From: an uncultured Synechococcus sp.
GTDB taxonomy: Bacteria > Cyanobacteriota > Cyanobacteriia > Phormidesmidales > Phormidesmidaceae
Direction of reading: 5' to 3'
NCBI GenBank assembly: GCA_937911865.1
Contig: CALDSK010000006.1
Span: forward strand, 1 to 39,664
Length of the DNA stretch: 39,664 nt
Part shown: piece by piece, positions 15,407-23,555 of the stretch
Layout: the number at the start of each line of letters is the position of its first letter
Numbering within the stretch: position 1 is the first letter of the stretch
The notes under the pieces: generated by a model
Seen by the model: only the letters and a program-made list of their open reading frames with translations
The model's database searches: none
What the model was told of the DNA's origin: nothing
Program-made: the position numbers and the translations under genes

Positions 15407-15763
15407 CTAGCGTTTGAGCGGTCTCACCTTAAAAGAAATAGAGTCTTTGTCTGATTCATCGGCCGCTTGAGGGGCGATTTTTTCCCCTTGAGCGGCCGAT
15501 CTCAGTGCAACTGGCTCATTTGCGCTGGTTGCTTTTTGTGCTTCAGCTTTTTTCTTAGCAGTCTTTTCATTGGACTGTTCGGATGTACTGTCTGCTGTCG
15601 AATCAAGCTTTGGCAGATGGTTCGCATTGCTCAAGGCCGCTAGGCCCATGCCGCCGAGGATCAGCCAGACACCTGTTGGTTGCCAACTACCCAGCTGCGT
15701 TATCCATTCGAATAATTCTATTGCCGCAAATAGCAGGACAAACGCCGCTAGCCACACCCTCAT
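15407..15763 (-). CDS. Small membrane protein with a charged tail, unknown function
   Basis: A 118-aa protein. Two hydrophobic segments lie near the N-terminus (about 3-22 and 31-46), followed by a Lys/Ala/Glu/Ser-rich soluble tail including EKTAKKKAEAQKATSANEP. I do not recognise a family. The ATG at 15761-15763 is preceded by AGGAGAAAATAG, a good ribosome binding site, which supports it being a real gene. It converges on pstB. It could be a membrane-tethered assembly factor, but nothing in the sequence specifies that. Confidence 0.7.
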   Translation of the reverse strand: MRVWLAAFVLLFAAIELFEWITQLGSWQPTGVWLILGGMGLAALSNANHLPKLDSTADSTSEQSNEKTAKKKAEAQKATSANEPVALRSAAQGEKIAPQAADESDKDSISFKVRPLKR

Positions 15764-15824
15764 GTCTATTTTCTCCTATTGCATTTATTGCACCCGGGCC
15801 CTTACCGTACCCTAATTAGTTTAA

Positions 15825-15852
15825 ATTTAGGCCGCTGAATTTAGGCCGCTGA
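15825..15852. repeat. 14-bp perfect tandem duplication upstream of map
   Basis: ATTTAGGCCGCTGA occurs twice head to tail (15825-15838 and 15839-15852) in the spacer between the divergent small membrane-protein gene and the methionine aminopeptidase gene. Confidence 0.85.
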
Positions 15853-15997
15853 TGGACTTTACAATAGTTCCTTGAACATCCGAACCTGTGTTACCTCATG
15901 GGGAAAACAGTCTGTTAACTTTGGGTTCAAATCTCAATTTGAGGACAATAACGCTAGAGTAGAAGCAGCCCTACATATAATAGATACTTACGCCGTG

Positions 15998-16822
15998 GTG
16001 AGACAAAAATCAAAATCCGATGACACGCCTTTCAGAGGCATTACGCTACTTTCTAGCCGAGAAATAGATGCGATGCGTCCTGCCTGTCGCTTATCTTCTG
16101 AACTGCTAGATTTTCTCACTCCGATGGTCGTTCCTGGCGTCAGCACGCTAGAACTCAACGATGCGGCTGAAGAATGGACCCAGGCCCATGGTGCGACCAG
16201 TGCACCGCTCGGCTATCCAGGTGCTCAAGGGGCCGAAGACTTTCCGATGTCTATCTGCACCAGTATCAATGAAGTGGTCTGTCACGGCATTCCAAACAAG
16301 AAAGATGTTCTTGAAGACGGTGATATTATCAACATTGACGTTACGCCTTTGCTAAACGGCTATCACGGCGATAGTTCGCGTACTTTTATGGTGGGAGAGG
16401 TCTCGCCTAAAGCTCGCAAGCTGGTGGAAGTCACCAAAAAGGCGCTTTGGAAAGGGATTGAAGCGGTTGAAGTTGGCGGACGGATCGGTGATATTGGTGC
16501 GGCGATTCAAGCCTATGCTGAGTCAGAGGGGTTTTCTGTCGTTCGCGATTTTGTGGGCCACGGCGTTCATCGAACGTTTCATGCGGAGCCTCAGATTCCT
16601 CACTACGGCGTGAAAGGAAAGGGAAAAAAGATTCGTCCGGGCATGGTCTTTACGATTGAACCCATGCTAAACGAAGGCACTCATGAGGTGGACCTGCTAG
16701 ATGATAAGTGGACTGCTGTGACGCAAGACGGCAAGCTCTCTGCCCAGTTTGAGCACACCCTGGCGGTGACTAAATCTGGTGTAGAAGTCCTCACGTATCT
16801 ACCGGTTGCCGTTGCTGTGTAG
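15998..16822 (+). CDS. map: Type I methionine aminopeptidase
   Basis: Removes the initiator methionine from nascent proteins. It aligns with E. coli MetAP from GITLLSSREIDAMRPACRLS onward. Metal ligands are visible as Asp in INIDVTPLLNGYHGDSSRTF (two), His in GHGVHRTFHAEP, Glu in FTIEPM and Glu in SAQFEHT. The frame is open back to TTG 15872 but has no early ATG, and the first 42 residues of that longer form do not look like protein. I chose GTG 15998, giving 274 aa, close to the family length. No clear ribosome binding site supports either start. A TATAAT at 15976 would give a very short leader. Confidence 0.85.
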   Translation: MRQKSKSDDTPFRGITLLSSREIDAMRPACRLSSELLDFLTPMVVPGVSTLELNDAAEEWTQAHGATSAPLGYPGAQGAEDFPMSICTSINEVVCHGIPNKKDVLEDGDIINIDVTPLLNGYHGDSSRTFMVGEVSPKARKLVEVTKKALWKGIEAVEVGGRIGDIGAAIQAYAESEGFSVVRDFVGHGVHRTFHAEPQIPHYGVKGKGKKIRPGMVFTIEPMLNEGTHEVDLLDDKWTAVTQDGKLSAQFEHTLAVTKSGVEVLTYLPVAVAV

Positions 16823-16895
16823 CGCACCATCTAGTTGCTATTGGCCTATCATGGGACCCTTTGTCAGGCTACAGGGCTGTATAGACTTATCTCCC

Positions 16896-16955
16896 TAGCG
16901 CTTTGTGAGTTTAGCTAGCGCTCTGTGAGTTTAGCTAGCGCTCTGTGAGCTTAGG
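16896..16955. repeat. Three 20-bp tandem repeats between map and the GNAT gene
   Basis: TAGCGCTTTGTGAGTTTAGC (16896-16915), TAGCGCTCTGTGAGTTTAGC (16916-16935) and TAGCGCTCTGTGAGCTTAGG (16936-16955) lie head to tail between two convergent genes. They differ at one to three positions. They do not encode anything and have no hairpin potential of note. Confidence 0.9.
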
Positions 16956-16959
16956 GTGC

Positions 16960-17496
16960 TCAGCTGCGCTGGGTTCTCAGATATTCTGGGCGCAGCAGCG
17001 ACAAAATCAGCATATCTTCAAAGCTTTGCTCATTTTTATAGGCTTCTCTCAGGGTGCCTTCAATTACAAACCCTTCACTGAGGTATAGCGCCTGAGCCCG
17101 CTGATTACTAACAATGACATCTAGCCACAGTCGATGGTAGCCAAGGTGCTCAAAAGTAAATTGCTTTGCCCACTGCAGTATTTGTCGTCCATATCCTTGT
17201 CCCTTTGCTGTAACCACGATGCGCCTGAGCAGTACTACCTGATGAGGATCTGTTAACCCCGTCAGGATGAGATAGCCAATTCTGGCGGTTCCCGACGCGT
17301 TATTAGTCTGAGCAATGAAATGCCCGTCATTAGTAGAGGCGATCGCATCTTTATGCTGTTCTATCGTCCACTGGTTGACGTAGGGTGCATTATCAGAGTG
17401 CTGTTCTGCATCCATCACAAAAGGTAAATCAGCTACTTCAGTCGGTCTTAGGTGCACCAAAGGGGAAGATAGGGCGATTTTGGTGATTTGAGACAT
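16960..17496 (-). CDS. GNAT-family N-acetyltransferase (RimJ/RimL-like)
   Basis: A 178-aa acetyltransferase of typical length. The start VHLRPTEVADLPFVMDAEQ matches the opening strand and helix of RimJ/RimL-type enzymes. The acetyl-CoA pyrophosphate loop reads RRIVVTAKGQGYGRQILQWA (Q/RxxGxG), and LGYHRLWLDVIVSNQRAQALYLSEGF is the classic motif B region with the N-x-x-A-x-x-x-Y pattern. The acceptor is unknown and could be a protein N-terminus, polyamine or antibiotic. It is a single gene, convergent with map. Confidence 0.9.
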   Translation of the reverse strand: MSQITKIALSSPLVHLRPTEVADLPFVMDAEQHSDNAPYVNQWTIEQHKDAIASTNDGHFIAQTNNASGTARIGYLILTGLTDPHQVVLLRRIVVTAKGQGYGRQILQWAKQFTFEHLGYHRLWLDVIVSNQRAQALYLSEGFVIEGTLREAYKNEQSFEDMLILSLLRPEYLRTQRS

Positions 17497-17549
17497 CTGG
17501 ATATTAAGGTCCGTTGCTTTATTACGATCTTTAATCGAAGCCTCTGCTA

Positions 17550-17819
17550 ATGGATGATTTTTTTAAACAGTCAGCGAATAGTCCGTGTCATGATGTATCG
17601 CTGTATACAGATGACCGTTTTCAGCATTCAGAAACTTTAACCATCTGCCTGTTGTCAATGGGCTATGGCGGCTTTCTTTTGGCCTCTCCCAGCGTGATAA
17701 GAATCCTGTGCTTGGTAGTATGGCTATCTAAACTTTGGTTTCGCTCAATTGGCTATATGTGGCTGTTTTTCCGCGAAGCGAAGTACTACAGTCGGCTACT
17801 GACTGCATTCAGCTACTAG
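17550..17819 (+). CDS. Possible small membrane protein
   Basis: An 89-aa ORF divergent from the GNAT gene, with two hydrophobic stretches (about 30-47 and 50-77) and aromatic residues at the end. No family is recognised and there is no clear ribosome binding site before the ATG, so it may be chance. The following 278 bp (17820-18097) hold no gene that I can support; one HIP1-like site and T-rich sequence are present there. Confidence 0.3.
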   Translation: MDDFFKQSANSPCHDVSLYTDDRFQHSETLTICLLSMGYGGFLLASPSVIRILCLVVWLSKLWFRSIGYMWLFFREAKYYSRLLTAFSY

Positions 17820-18097
17820 CGGTAGGGTTACAGGCTTTATTGTTCATTGAACTATCGATTTTGCTGGCTGCTGACAGCATTTTTGTCGGCGGACATTGTT
17901 AGATTTCCATTGACCGATTGCTATTTTGAGGTATAAATTTTTACTGTGAAAATGGTGGCTTTTGCTGCTTTCACCCTTTTTGAGTGGTGACATCTTGCCA
18001 CTATTCATATAGTTCCTATGTTTTGCGATCGCTGTTCCTCGTCACGCTGGTTGTTGTCGTTATGCTGTTTTTGTCTTTGTTGTTCTAGGGCGTTGCC

Positions 18098-18868
18098 ATG
18101 CGCCTAGCAAGTAAGGTTGCTTTAATTACTAGCAGCCAAAGAGGCCGCTGCGCGAAGACGGCTCGGCAGCTAGCGGCAGCGGGCGCTAGCGTGATGATCT
18201 GCGGCCGTAACGCGGCGCAAGGACAGGCAACGGTCGCCGAAATTCAGCAGGCAGGTGGGCGTGCCAGTTTTATCCTGGCAGATATTGCGCTGATGTCTGA
18301 TGTTCAAGCGGCCATTGATGAAACTATTGCCACCTATGGCCGCTTAGATATTTTATTTAATAATGCCAGTAGTTCTCACGAGAGCGATCGCACCCTACTC
18401 AGCGTGACCGAAAATACCTGGGCGCGAATCGTTGAAGCGACCCTCACGGGCACCTTTTTCTGCTGCCAGTACGCCCTGCCCTTTCTCCAAAATGCTGGGC
18501 AGGGAAGCATTATCAATTTGGTAGAGCGCGATGGGCCGGCGGCTGACTACACTGTTTCTGGCATTTGTCAGGGCGGGTTGGTTGCACTAACTCAGTCGAT
18601 TTCAGCGCATTTTTCTGCTCAGGGTGTCGTTGCCAATCTGATTGTGGCAGCGCCAGATGTTTTGAGTACGCCGATACTATCGACTGAAAATGTTCTTTAT
18701 GGTCCGGTGCCTTTACCGCATTCAGGCACCGACCTGGTGAAAGGAAATGATGAAGAGGCCAACACCGCGTTTGCCGCTGTCGGTGACGCTATTTTGTATC
18801 TGGCCACCTGCGATAATCAGTTGCAGGGATACACGCTACTGGTCAGCTCGAATCCACATCGTGAATAG
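18098..18868 (+). CDS. Degenerate short-chain dehydrogenase/reductase (SDR) homologue
   Basis: A 256-aa protein with the full SDR layout but altered key residues. The cofactor motif TGxxxGxG reads TSSQRGRC (11-18), losing two of three glycines. The NNAG strand is NNAS (88-91), which is mild. The catalytic YxxxK is YTVSG (151-155), so the lysine is Gly, and the serine usually found 13 residues before the Tyr is absent in a shortened loop. The rest of the fold is retained, including LDILFNNAS and GTFFCCQYALPFL. The frame is intact and codon use is normal, so this looks like a maintained non-catalytic or repurposed protein rather than a recent pseudogene. Confidence 0.85.
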   Translation: MRLASKVALITSSQRGRCAKTARQLAAAGASVMICGRNAAQGQATVAEIQQAGGRASFILADIALMSDVQAAIDETIATYGRLDILFNNASSSHESDRTLLSVTENTWARIVEATLTGTFFCCQYALPFLQNAGQGSIINLVERDGPAADYTVSGICQGGLVALTQSISAHFSAQGVVANLIVAAPDVLSTPILSTENVLYGPVPLPHSGTDLVKGNDEEANTAFAAVGDAILYLATCDNQLQGYTLLVSSNPHRE

Positions 18869-18916
18869 CCTGCAGCGCCCGAGTAGCCTGAGCCACAGTT
18901 TGATTGTTGATCCTTC

Positions 18917-19600
18917 TTACGGCGTCTCTGGCGGCTCGTTCGATGATGAACTGTCTTCACCTTCTGAACTGTCTTCACCTCCTGAACTGTCTTCGCTTTC
19001 TAAACTGTCTTCGCTTTCTAAACTGTCTTCTTCCAACAGGTCGTACTCCCCGTCCCATACTGCTGTGAGCAGTGCTAGCCCCTGCTGCGTCAGTGTGGCT
19101 TCATCACCGCAAAGCTCAATATCTGTATGTTCTCCACCTGCGGCCTCTACTAAATCGCTCATCCAGATGTAACAAGGGGTTGCTGACTGTCTCAGCAGCA
19201 TTTCGAGCCGGGCTTGCTTGCTTAGGCTCAAACGTCTTTGCAAAAGCACGTAGAGTGACACATTGGTTCGGTGTTCTACCCCGCCCAAAACCTGCTGTAA
19301 ATACCAGGTTGCTTCGCCTCCTTCTAGCTCTTCTAGCCTTTGTTCTACGCGGGTCAAAATTCGCTCGACAAAATCAACGCCTAGATAGCTATCAAGATAT
19401 TCAGCGGGAAGTGCCGGGTCAATTTCCACGCGCTTGCAGATGCTAGCCCAATCGACGTCAGGATAAGCGTTTTTCAGCTTTTCAAAGGCGAGATCTGTAA
19501 TCTGCGCCGAGCCAGTTTGTCTATCGTAGGAGAAATCTTCTCCCGGTTTTGCGCCTGCCTCTACCAGCATTCGAAACAGTCGAACCGCATCATCTGCCAT
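18917..19600 (-). CDS. Hypothetical protein with an acidic repeat tail
   Basis: A 227-aa protein from ATG 19598-19600, preceded by GGAG at good spacing; an in-frame ATG at 19615 is the alternative. The N-terminal 175 residues look helical and soluble (including YLDSYLGVDFVERILTRVEQ and a Trp-containing WYLQQVLGG block). The last 40 residues are a low-complexity Ser/Glu/Asp tail built from copies of a 6- or 7-residue unit such as EDSLES. I do not recognise the family. The acidic tail could bind metal or a basic partner. It converges on the degenerate SDR gene with a 48-bp gap. Confidence 0.7.
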   Translation of the reverse strand: MADDAVRLFRMLVEAGAKPGEDFSYDRQTGSAQITDLAFEKLKNAYPDVDWASICKRVEIDPALPAEYLDSYLGVDFVERILTRVEQRLEELEGGEATWYLQQVLGGVEHRTNVSLYVLLQRRLSLSKQARLEMLLRQSATPCYIWMSDLVEAAGGEHTDIELCGDEATLTQQGLALLTAVWDGEYDLLEEDSLESEDSLESEDSSGGEDSSEGEDSSSSNEPPETP

Positions 19601-19679
19601 AGTGATTTGCTCCATACAGCATCGACGTATAGCAATCGCCAGATGCATTTGGCAATTTAATTGTCTCGGTGGGCCTTCC

Positions 19680-19847
19680 TTAGCGCCGCAAGGCGACGCA
19701 GGGTCCCACCGCTGCTGACCACTTAGCTCTCTCTACATAATATTCCTCATACGCGTCAACGGTTTCACCTACTGGAGATGTATAGAGCCAAGTGGCGAAC
19801 GCTTTGTACTTGCCGGATGACCGAGCGTAGTCCAGCTTGATCGTCAA
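19680..19847 (-). CDS. Possible 55-aa protein overlapping the glycosyltransferase stop
   Basis: The minus strand reads from TTG 19845-19847 to TAA 19680-19682, giving 55 residues with protein-like composition such as YKAFATWLYTSPVGETVDAY followed by EEYYVERA. The start overlaps the TGA stop of the glycosyltransferase gene as TTGA, the arrangement that usually means translational coupling. I know no family for it. It could instead be a frame-shifted C-terminal extension of the glycosyltransferase. The remaining 19601-19679 shows nothing else. Confidence 0.4.
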   Translation of the reverse strand: MTIKLDYARSSGKYKAFATWLYTSPVGETVDAYEEYYVERAKWSAAVGPCVALRR

Positions 19848-20833
19848 GATGACTTGGCCTCTCGGTACGCATCATGGACCGCGTTAACGTTGTACCAGTT
19901 CAAAAAGACCCGGCTCAGCTCCTGTGAAAGCTGAGGATAGCCTTTATCAATTAGCCAGCGTAGGGTTGGGCCCAGCGTCTTTTCATTCAGCAGTCCGCCC
20001 AGAGAAAGCACACCCCACAAGACTTTGTGCAGCCAGGTCATCTGAATCATCATCCGCACGTTGAAAGTCGGATGCTTTTGGTAAAAAACTACACCCATGC
20101 GGGCCCGCTGAATCTCCTGATCGATCAGCTTCGGCAGTTCCTCAACCGAAAAGGCCGGATGCCAGTGATAGCCAACGGCTTCTGGACACTTAATTAAAGA
20201 CAGCCCCATGTTTTTGAGGCGAACGCCAAGCTCTAGGTCTTCCCATCCGTATTGAGTGAACTGCGGATCGAATAGGCCCGCTTCTGTCAGCCATTTTTTG
20301 GCGATCGCTACATTTCCGGTCGCAAAGAAGGCCCGAGAATAGTCTGTCACCTTAAAGGGCTCTGATGTCGGCGCTTCAAAGTTGCAGGTGTTGACGACAC
20401 GCCCGTAGGTGAAAACGCGCTCGTTCCCCTGCGCGTAGGCTGTGGCTAAAGCATCCGCGTGATACTGCAAAAAGTCTTCAAGCACTACCAAATCGCTGTC
20501 GATGAAAATAATGGTGTCGCCCTTTGCCTGCTGAACCCCGAAATTACGTGCGATCGCAGCCCCTTCGTGATTCTGCTCGTAAAGCACCACATGCGGAAAC
20601 TCATTCGCATGGCTCTGAATCCACTCGACTGTGCCATCGGTCGAACCATCATCGACCAGCACAATTTCATAGCCCTCTATTTCGTAGCCCTCAGCAGCAT
20701 GACTTTTTGTGGCATCGCCCGCTGAATCTTCTGACGAGCTGTTAGAGCGCACTACCTGATGCTCCATTGCACGCAGGCACTTTTCCAAAATTGGCTTGCG
20801 ATTGTACGTCGGGATAACAATGCTAAAAAACAT
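19844..20833 (-). CDS. Family 2 glycosyltransferase
   Basis: A 329-aa GT-A fold enzyme that transfers a sugar from a nucleotide-sugar donor. From ATG 20831-20833 it begins MFFSIVIPTYNRKPILEKCL, the GT2 signature. EIVLVDDGSTDGTVEWI carries the first Asp pair, and TIIFIDSDLVVLEDF carries the metal-binding DxD-type motif. A later WEDLELGVRLKNMG (ED motif) supports an inverting GT2 catalytic base. A TTG start eight codons upstream is the alternative. Between residues 55 and 65 a short duplication (EGYEIEGYEI) lies in a linker. The acceptor is unknown; likely a cell-surface polysaccharide or lipid. Confidence 0.92.
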   Translation of the reverse strand: MFFSIVIPTYNRKPILEKCLRAMEHQVVRSNSSSEDSAGDATKSHAAEGYEIEGYEIVLVDDGSTDGTVEWIQSHANEFPHVVLYEQNHEGAAIARNFGVQQAKGDTIIFIDSDLVVLEDFLQYHADALATAYAQGNERVFTYGRVVNTCNFEAPTSEPFKVTDYSRAFFATGNVAIAKKWLTEAGLFDPQFTQYGWEDLELGVRLKNMGLSLIKCPEAVGYHWHPAFSVEELPKLIDQEIQRARMGVVFYQKHPTFNVRMMIQMTWLHKVLWGVLSLGGLLNEKTLGPTLRWLIDKGYPQLSQELSRVFLNWYNVNAVHDAYREAKSS

Positions 20834-20992
20834 AGGTACATCAAGGGCGATTTGCAAGAGCTATTTTGAGGGTTAAGTGTCCACTCTATCTATACCTGTA
20901 TGATATTTTATTTTCACTCAATCGATGGCAGCCTTATTTTGTGCCCACTGTCAGTCAACACTGAGCTTCTTCAATCCCCTCTGCCTGCCATA

Positions 20993-21015
20993 ATATGAAG
21001 CGGATCACTTCATAT
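20993..21015. promoter_or_regulatory. Palindrome in the argG promoter
   Basis: ATATGAAG (20993-21000) and CTTCATAT (21008-21015) are perfect inverted repeats around a 7-bp centre, ending 16 bp before the argG ATG. The left arm overlaps a TAATAT sequence resembling a -10 element. It could be an operator or a small leader hairpin. Confidence 0.45.
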
Positions 21016-21031
21016 ACGGACAAGATCAGAT

Positions 21032-22231
21032 ATGGGCCGCGCAGATAAGGTTGTTTTGGCATATTCGGGTGGTGTTGATACTACCGTTTGTATTCCTTAC
21101 CTCAAAGAAGAATACGGCGTTAAGGAAGTTATTACGCTAGCAGCAGACCTCGGTCAAGGCGATGAGCTAGAGCCCATCCGCAAAAAAGCGCTAGATTGCG
21201 GCGCGGCAGAGTCAGTCGTTACTGATGTCATAGAACCCTTCATTACGGACTACGCTTTTCCAGCGATACAGGCCAACGCACTTTACGAGAACCGTTACCC
21301 TCTGTCCACCGCGCTGGCTCGGCCCCTAATTGCCAAGCTATTAGTCGATACCGCCGAGAAGTACGGCGCGGACGCGGTTGCCCACGGCTGCACTGCCAAA
21401 GGCAATGACCAGGTCCGCTTCGACGTCGCCATTACCGCCTTAAACCCTAACCTAAAAGTATTAGCGCCTGCGCGTGAGTGGGGAATGAGCCGCGAAGAAG
21501 CAATGGCCTACGGCGAAAAGTTTGGTCTGACTTTTCCGGTAAAAAAATCTTCGCCTTATAGCATCGACCGCAATCTGCTGGGGCGCTCCATTGAAGCGGG
21601 CCCGCTAGAAGACCCTTGGACGGAGCCGACCGAAGAAGTTTTCGTGATGACCAAGGCGATCGCTGACACGCCAGATGAACCAGAGTACGTTGAGATTGGA
21701 TTTGAGCGCGGCTGTCCAGTTAGCCTTAACGGCAATGCCCTTTCGCCTATTGAGCTAATGACTCAGCTCAACGATACCGCCGGACGCCACGGCATTGGTC
21801 GAATCGACATGTTAGAGAATCGGCTCGTTGGCATTAAATCTCGCGAAATCTACGAAGCCCCTGCTCTACTGGTGCTAATCGCGGCTCACCGCGATTTGGA
21901 GAGCTTGACGCTGACTGGGGATGTCACCCAATATAAGCGCGGTATCGAGCAGTCCTACGCTCAGATGATTTACAACGGCCTGTGGTACAGCCCGCTAAAG
22001 TCTGCTTTAGATGCGTTTATTCAACAAACTCAAGAGCGCGTTTCTGGTGTGGTTCGCGTCAAGCTATTCAAAGGCAACGCGATCCTAGCCGGTCGTAAAT
22101 CCAGCAGCGCTCTCTATTCAGAAGAGCTGGCTACCTACACCGCCGATGACAAGTTCGATCATAAGGCCGCAGAAGGCTTTATCTATGTTTGGGGGTTGCC
22201 GACACGCGTCTGGGCCGAAAAAACACGATAA
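21032..22231 (+). CDS. argG: Argininosuccinate synthase
   Basis: A 399-aa enzyme joining citrulline and aspartate with ATP in arginine synthesis. The N-terminal ATP-binding P-loop-like motif is [12 protein letters not shown], where the usual SGGLDTS has Val and Thr. Citrulline and aspartate sites follow in [17 protein letters not shown] and [14 protein letters not shown], and [20 protein letters not shown] is the conserved C-terminal block. Full family length. It is monocistronic, with a palindrome just before it and a gap of 557 bp after it. Cytoplasmic homotetramer in the known family. Confidence 0.97.
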   Translation: MGRADKVVLAYSGGVDTTVCIPYLKEEYGVKEVITLAADLGQGDELEPIRKKALDCGAAESVVTDVIEPFITDYAFPAIQANALYENRYPLSTALARPLIAKLLVDTAEKYGADAVAHGCTAKGNDQVRFDVAITALNPNLKVLAPAREWGMSREEAMAYGEKFGLTFPVKKSSPYSIDRNLLGRSIEAGPLEDPWTEPTEEVFVMTKAIADTPDEPEYVEIGFERGCPVSLNGNALSPIELMTQLNDTAGRHGIGRIDMLENRLVGIKSREIYEAPALLVLIAAHRDLESLTLTGDVTQYKRGIEQSYAQMIYNGLWYSPLKSALDAFIQQTQERVSGVVRVKLFKGNAILAGRKSSSALYSEELATYTADDKFDHKAAEGFIYVWGLPTRVWAEKTR

Positions 22232-22788
22232 CAGTACTAAAATCTGAGAAAACAGTATCTCTTAGAGCTTTTATATAGAAATAGCCTAATAGTTTTAACG
22301 ACTAATTAGGTGTCTGTATAGAAGCTTTTTGAGCTTGCGACTGTAAATAATAATTGCGAAAGTTAACAGTTTTTCGTTTCCACTTCCTCAACCCTTGGAG
22401 GAGGGAAATGGGCCTCTGAGAATAGTCGTCAACCCAGGCAAAAAGCATTGCCAATGAGCAGTATATTTTTCTCTCAGAGATAGAAATGTCAACTGCTTGT
22501 AGGGCGCTATGAGGGGAACAAAAAAATGAATGAAACGTCCGTATGCATCTGTTGCAGCGGGTTGATACTTCTTTAGCGATTAGTGATTTCTATGAAACAC
22601 ACGTATCAAGATTGATTATGATATGTTGGTGATTAACCACAATTACAGATGTCGAATTAGGGAGTTAGTTCAATTTATTATCAATTGAAGTAAGCTCTGC
22701 TTTAGCTATGATAACAATTGACTAAGCCCGTTAAAAATACTTCATCTTTAAATTAAAACATCTCATTTTATTGGAGAGCCAACGGGCC
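22232..22788. other. Long AT-rich spacer and probable leader of the RRM gene
   Basis: No ORF here looks real. Several inverted repeats lie in it: TTTCCACTTCCTC with GAGGAGGGAAA (22377-22408), CTCTGAGA near 22413 with TCTCAGAG near 22478, and TTCAATT with AATTGAA (22669-22689). The first may end the argG transcript. The right part is probably a long 5' leader for the RRM gene. Genes of this family in other cyanobacteria are cold-induced with long leaders, but that use here is inference. Confidence 0.4.
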
Positions 22789-23067
22789 ATGTCAATCTAC
22801 GTAGGCAACCTGTCTTACAGTGCAACAGAAGAAGACTTAGAAGGCGTTTTTTCTGAATACGGTAAGGTAAAGCGCATTACCCTGCCAACCGACCGCGAAA
22901 CTAGCAGACCTCGTGGATTTGCATTCGTCGAAATGGAGGAAGAGTCTAACGAGGAAAAGGCGATCGAAGCGCTAGATGGTGCTGAATGGATGGGCAGAGA
23001 GCTACGCGTCAATAAAGCTAAGCCCCGTGAGCCTCGCAATCGTCCTTCTAGCGGTGGGTGGAGCTAG
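22789..23067 (+). CDS. RRM-type RNA-binding protein (cyanobacterial Rbp)
   Basis: A 92-aa single RRM protein. RNP2 is IYVGNL (residues 3-8) and RNP1 is RGFAFVEM, with the usual helix and strand order between, and a short basic Gly/Ser tail ending GGWS. Start ATG 22789 is preferred over the TTG 18 bp upstream. Members bind U-rich RNA and many are cold-induced in cyanobacteria. The gene lies upstream of rpsU, a known linkage in this phylum, with a hairpin between. It may form a bicistronic transcript with rpsU. Confidence 0.95.
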   Translation: MSIYVGNLSYSATEEDLEGVFSEYGKVKRITLPTDRETSRPRGFAFVEMEEESNEEKAIEALDGAEWMGRELRVNKAKPREPRNRPSSGGWS

Positions 23068-23139
23068 GGTTAGCTTTACTCTTCATTGGCTTACAGCTCC
23101 TAAGTACCACCTTATTTAGCGGCGTATAGATATCACAGA

Positions 23140-23180
23140 TACCCCAATATTGGCCTTCGATAAGCGCCGATATTGGGGTA
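23140..23180 (+). promoter_or_regulatory. Hairpin in the rbp-rpsU spacer
   Basis: TACCCCAATATTGG (23140-23153) pairs with CCGATATTGGGGTA (23167-23180): 14 pairs with one G-T wobble around a 13-base loop. It has no T-run. It lies 47 bp before the rpsU ATG and may separate the two cistrons by processing or partial termination, or form a leader controlling S21. Confidence 0.55.
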
Positions 23181-23227
23181 AACTGTATCCTCGGTCTATT
23201 CGTTAAATACAAGGAGGTGAAAAACAC

Positions 23228-23416
23228 ATGGCTCAAGTTGTCCTCGGACAAGATGAAAATCTCGAAGCAGCCCTACGACGGTTCAAGCGTAAGGTAGTGC
23301 GAGCAGGTATTTTCCAAGACATCAAGAAAAACCGCTATTTTGAGACACCTCCCGAAAAGCACAAGCGTAAAGCGCTAGCTCGTCAACGTCAGCGTAAGCG
23401 TCGTTCTCGCCGCTAA
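23228..23416 (+). CDS. rpsU: 30S ribosomal protein bS21
   Basis: A 62-aa, strongly basic ribosomal protein of the small subunit. The sequence begins MAQVVLGQDENLEAALRRFK and continues with the family's KRKVVRAGIFQDIKKNRYFE and an Arg/Lys-rich C-terminus. S21 helps select the start site on mRNA. Its own ribosome binding site, AAGGAGGTGA (23211-23220), is an exceptionally complete match to the anti-Shine-Dalgarno sequence. It follows the RRM gene and is closed by a strong terminator. Confidence 0.97.
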   Translation: MAQVVLGQDENLEAALRRFKRKVVRAGIFQDIKKNRYFETPPEKHKRKALARQRQRKRRSRR

Positions 23417-23462
23417 GCCGCCTTTCGGGCGCTTGGTTTAATTCTCGGTTTCTAATTTTATA

Positions 23463-23505
23463 AAAATGGGGTGCGATCGCTAATCGTGCTTTCGCACCCC
23501 TTTTT
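23463..23505. terminator. Rho-independent terminator after rpsU
   Basis: GGGGTGCGA (23468-23476) pairs with TCGCACCCC (23492-23500), flanked by A-rich sequence on the left and TTTTT on the right. It ends rpsU and, because of the A-run on its left, could also end prs transcription from the other side. A HIP1 octamer lies inside the left arm and loop. Confidence 0.85.
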
Positions 23506-23555
23506 AGAAGGTAGCGCTAGCAAAAGAGCCTAGATCAGGCCGATCTGTAGCCACA

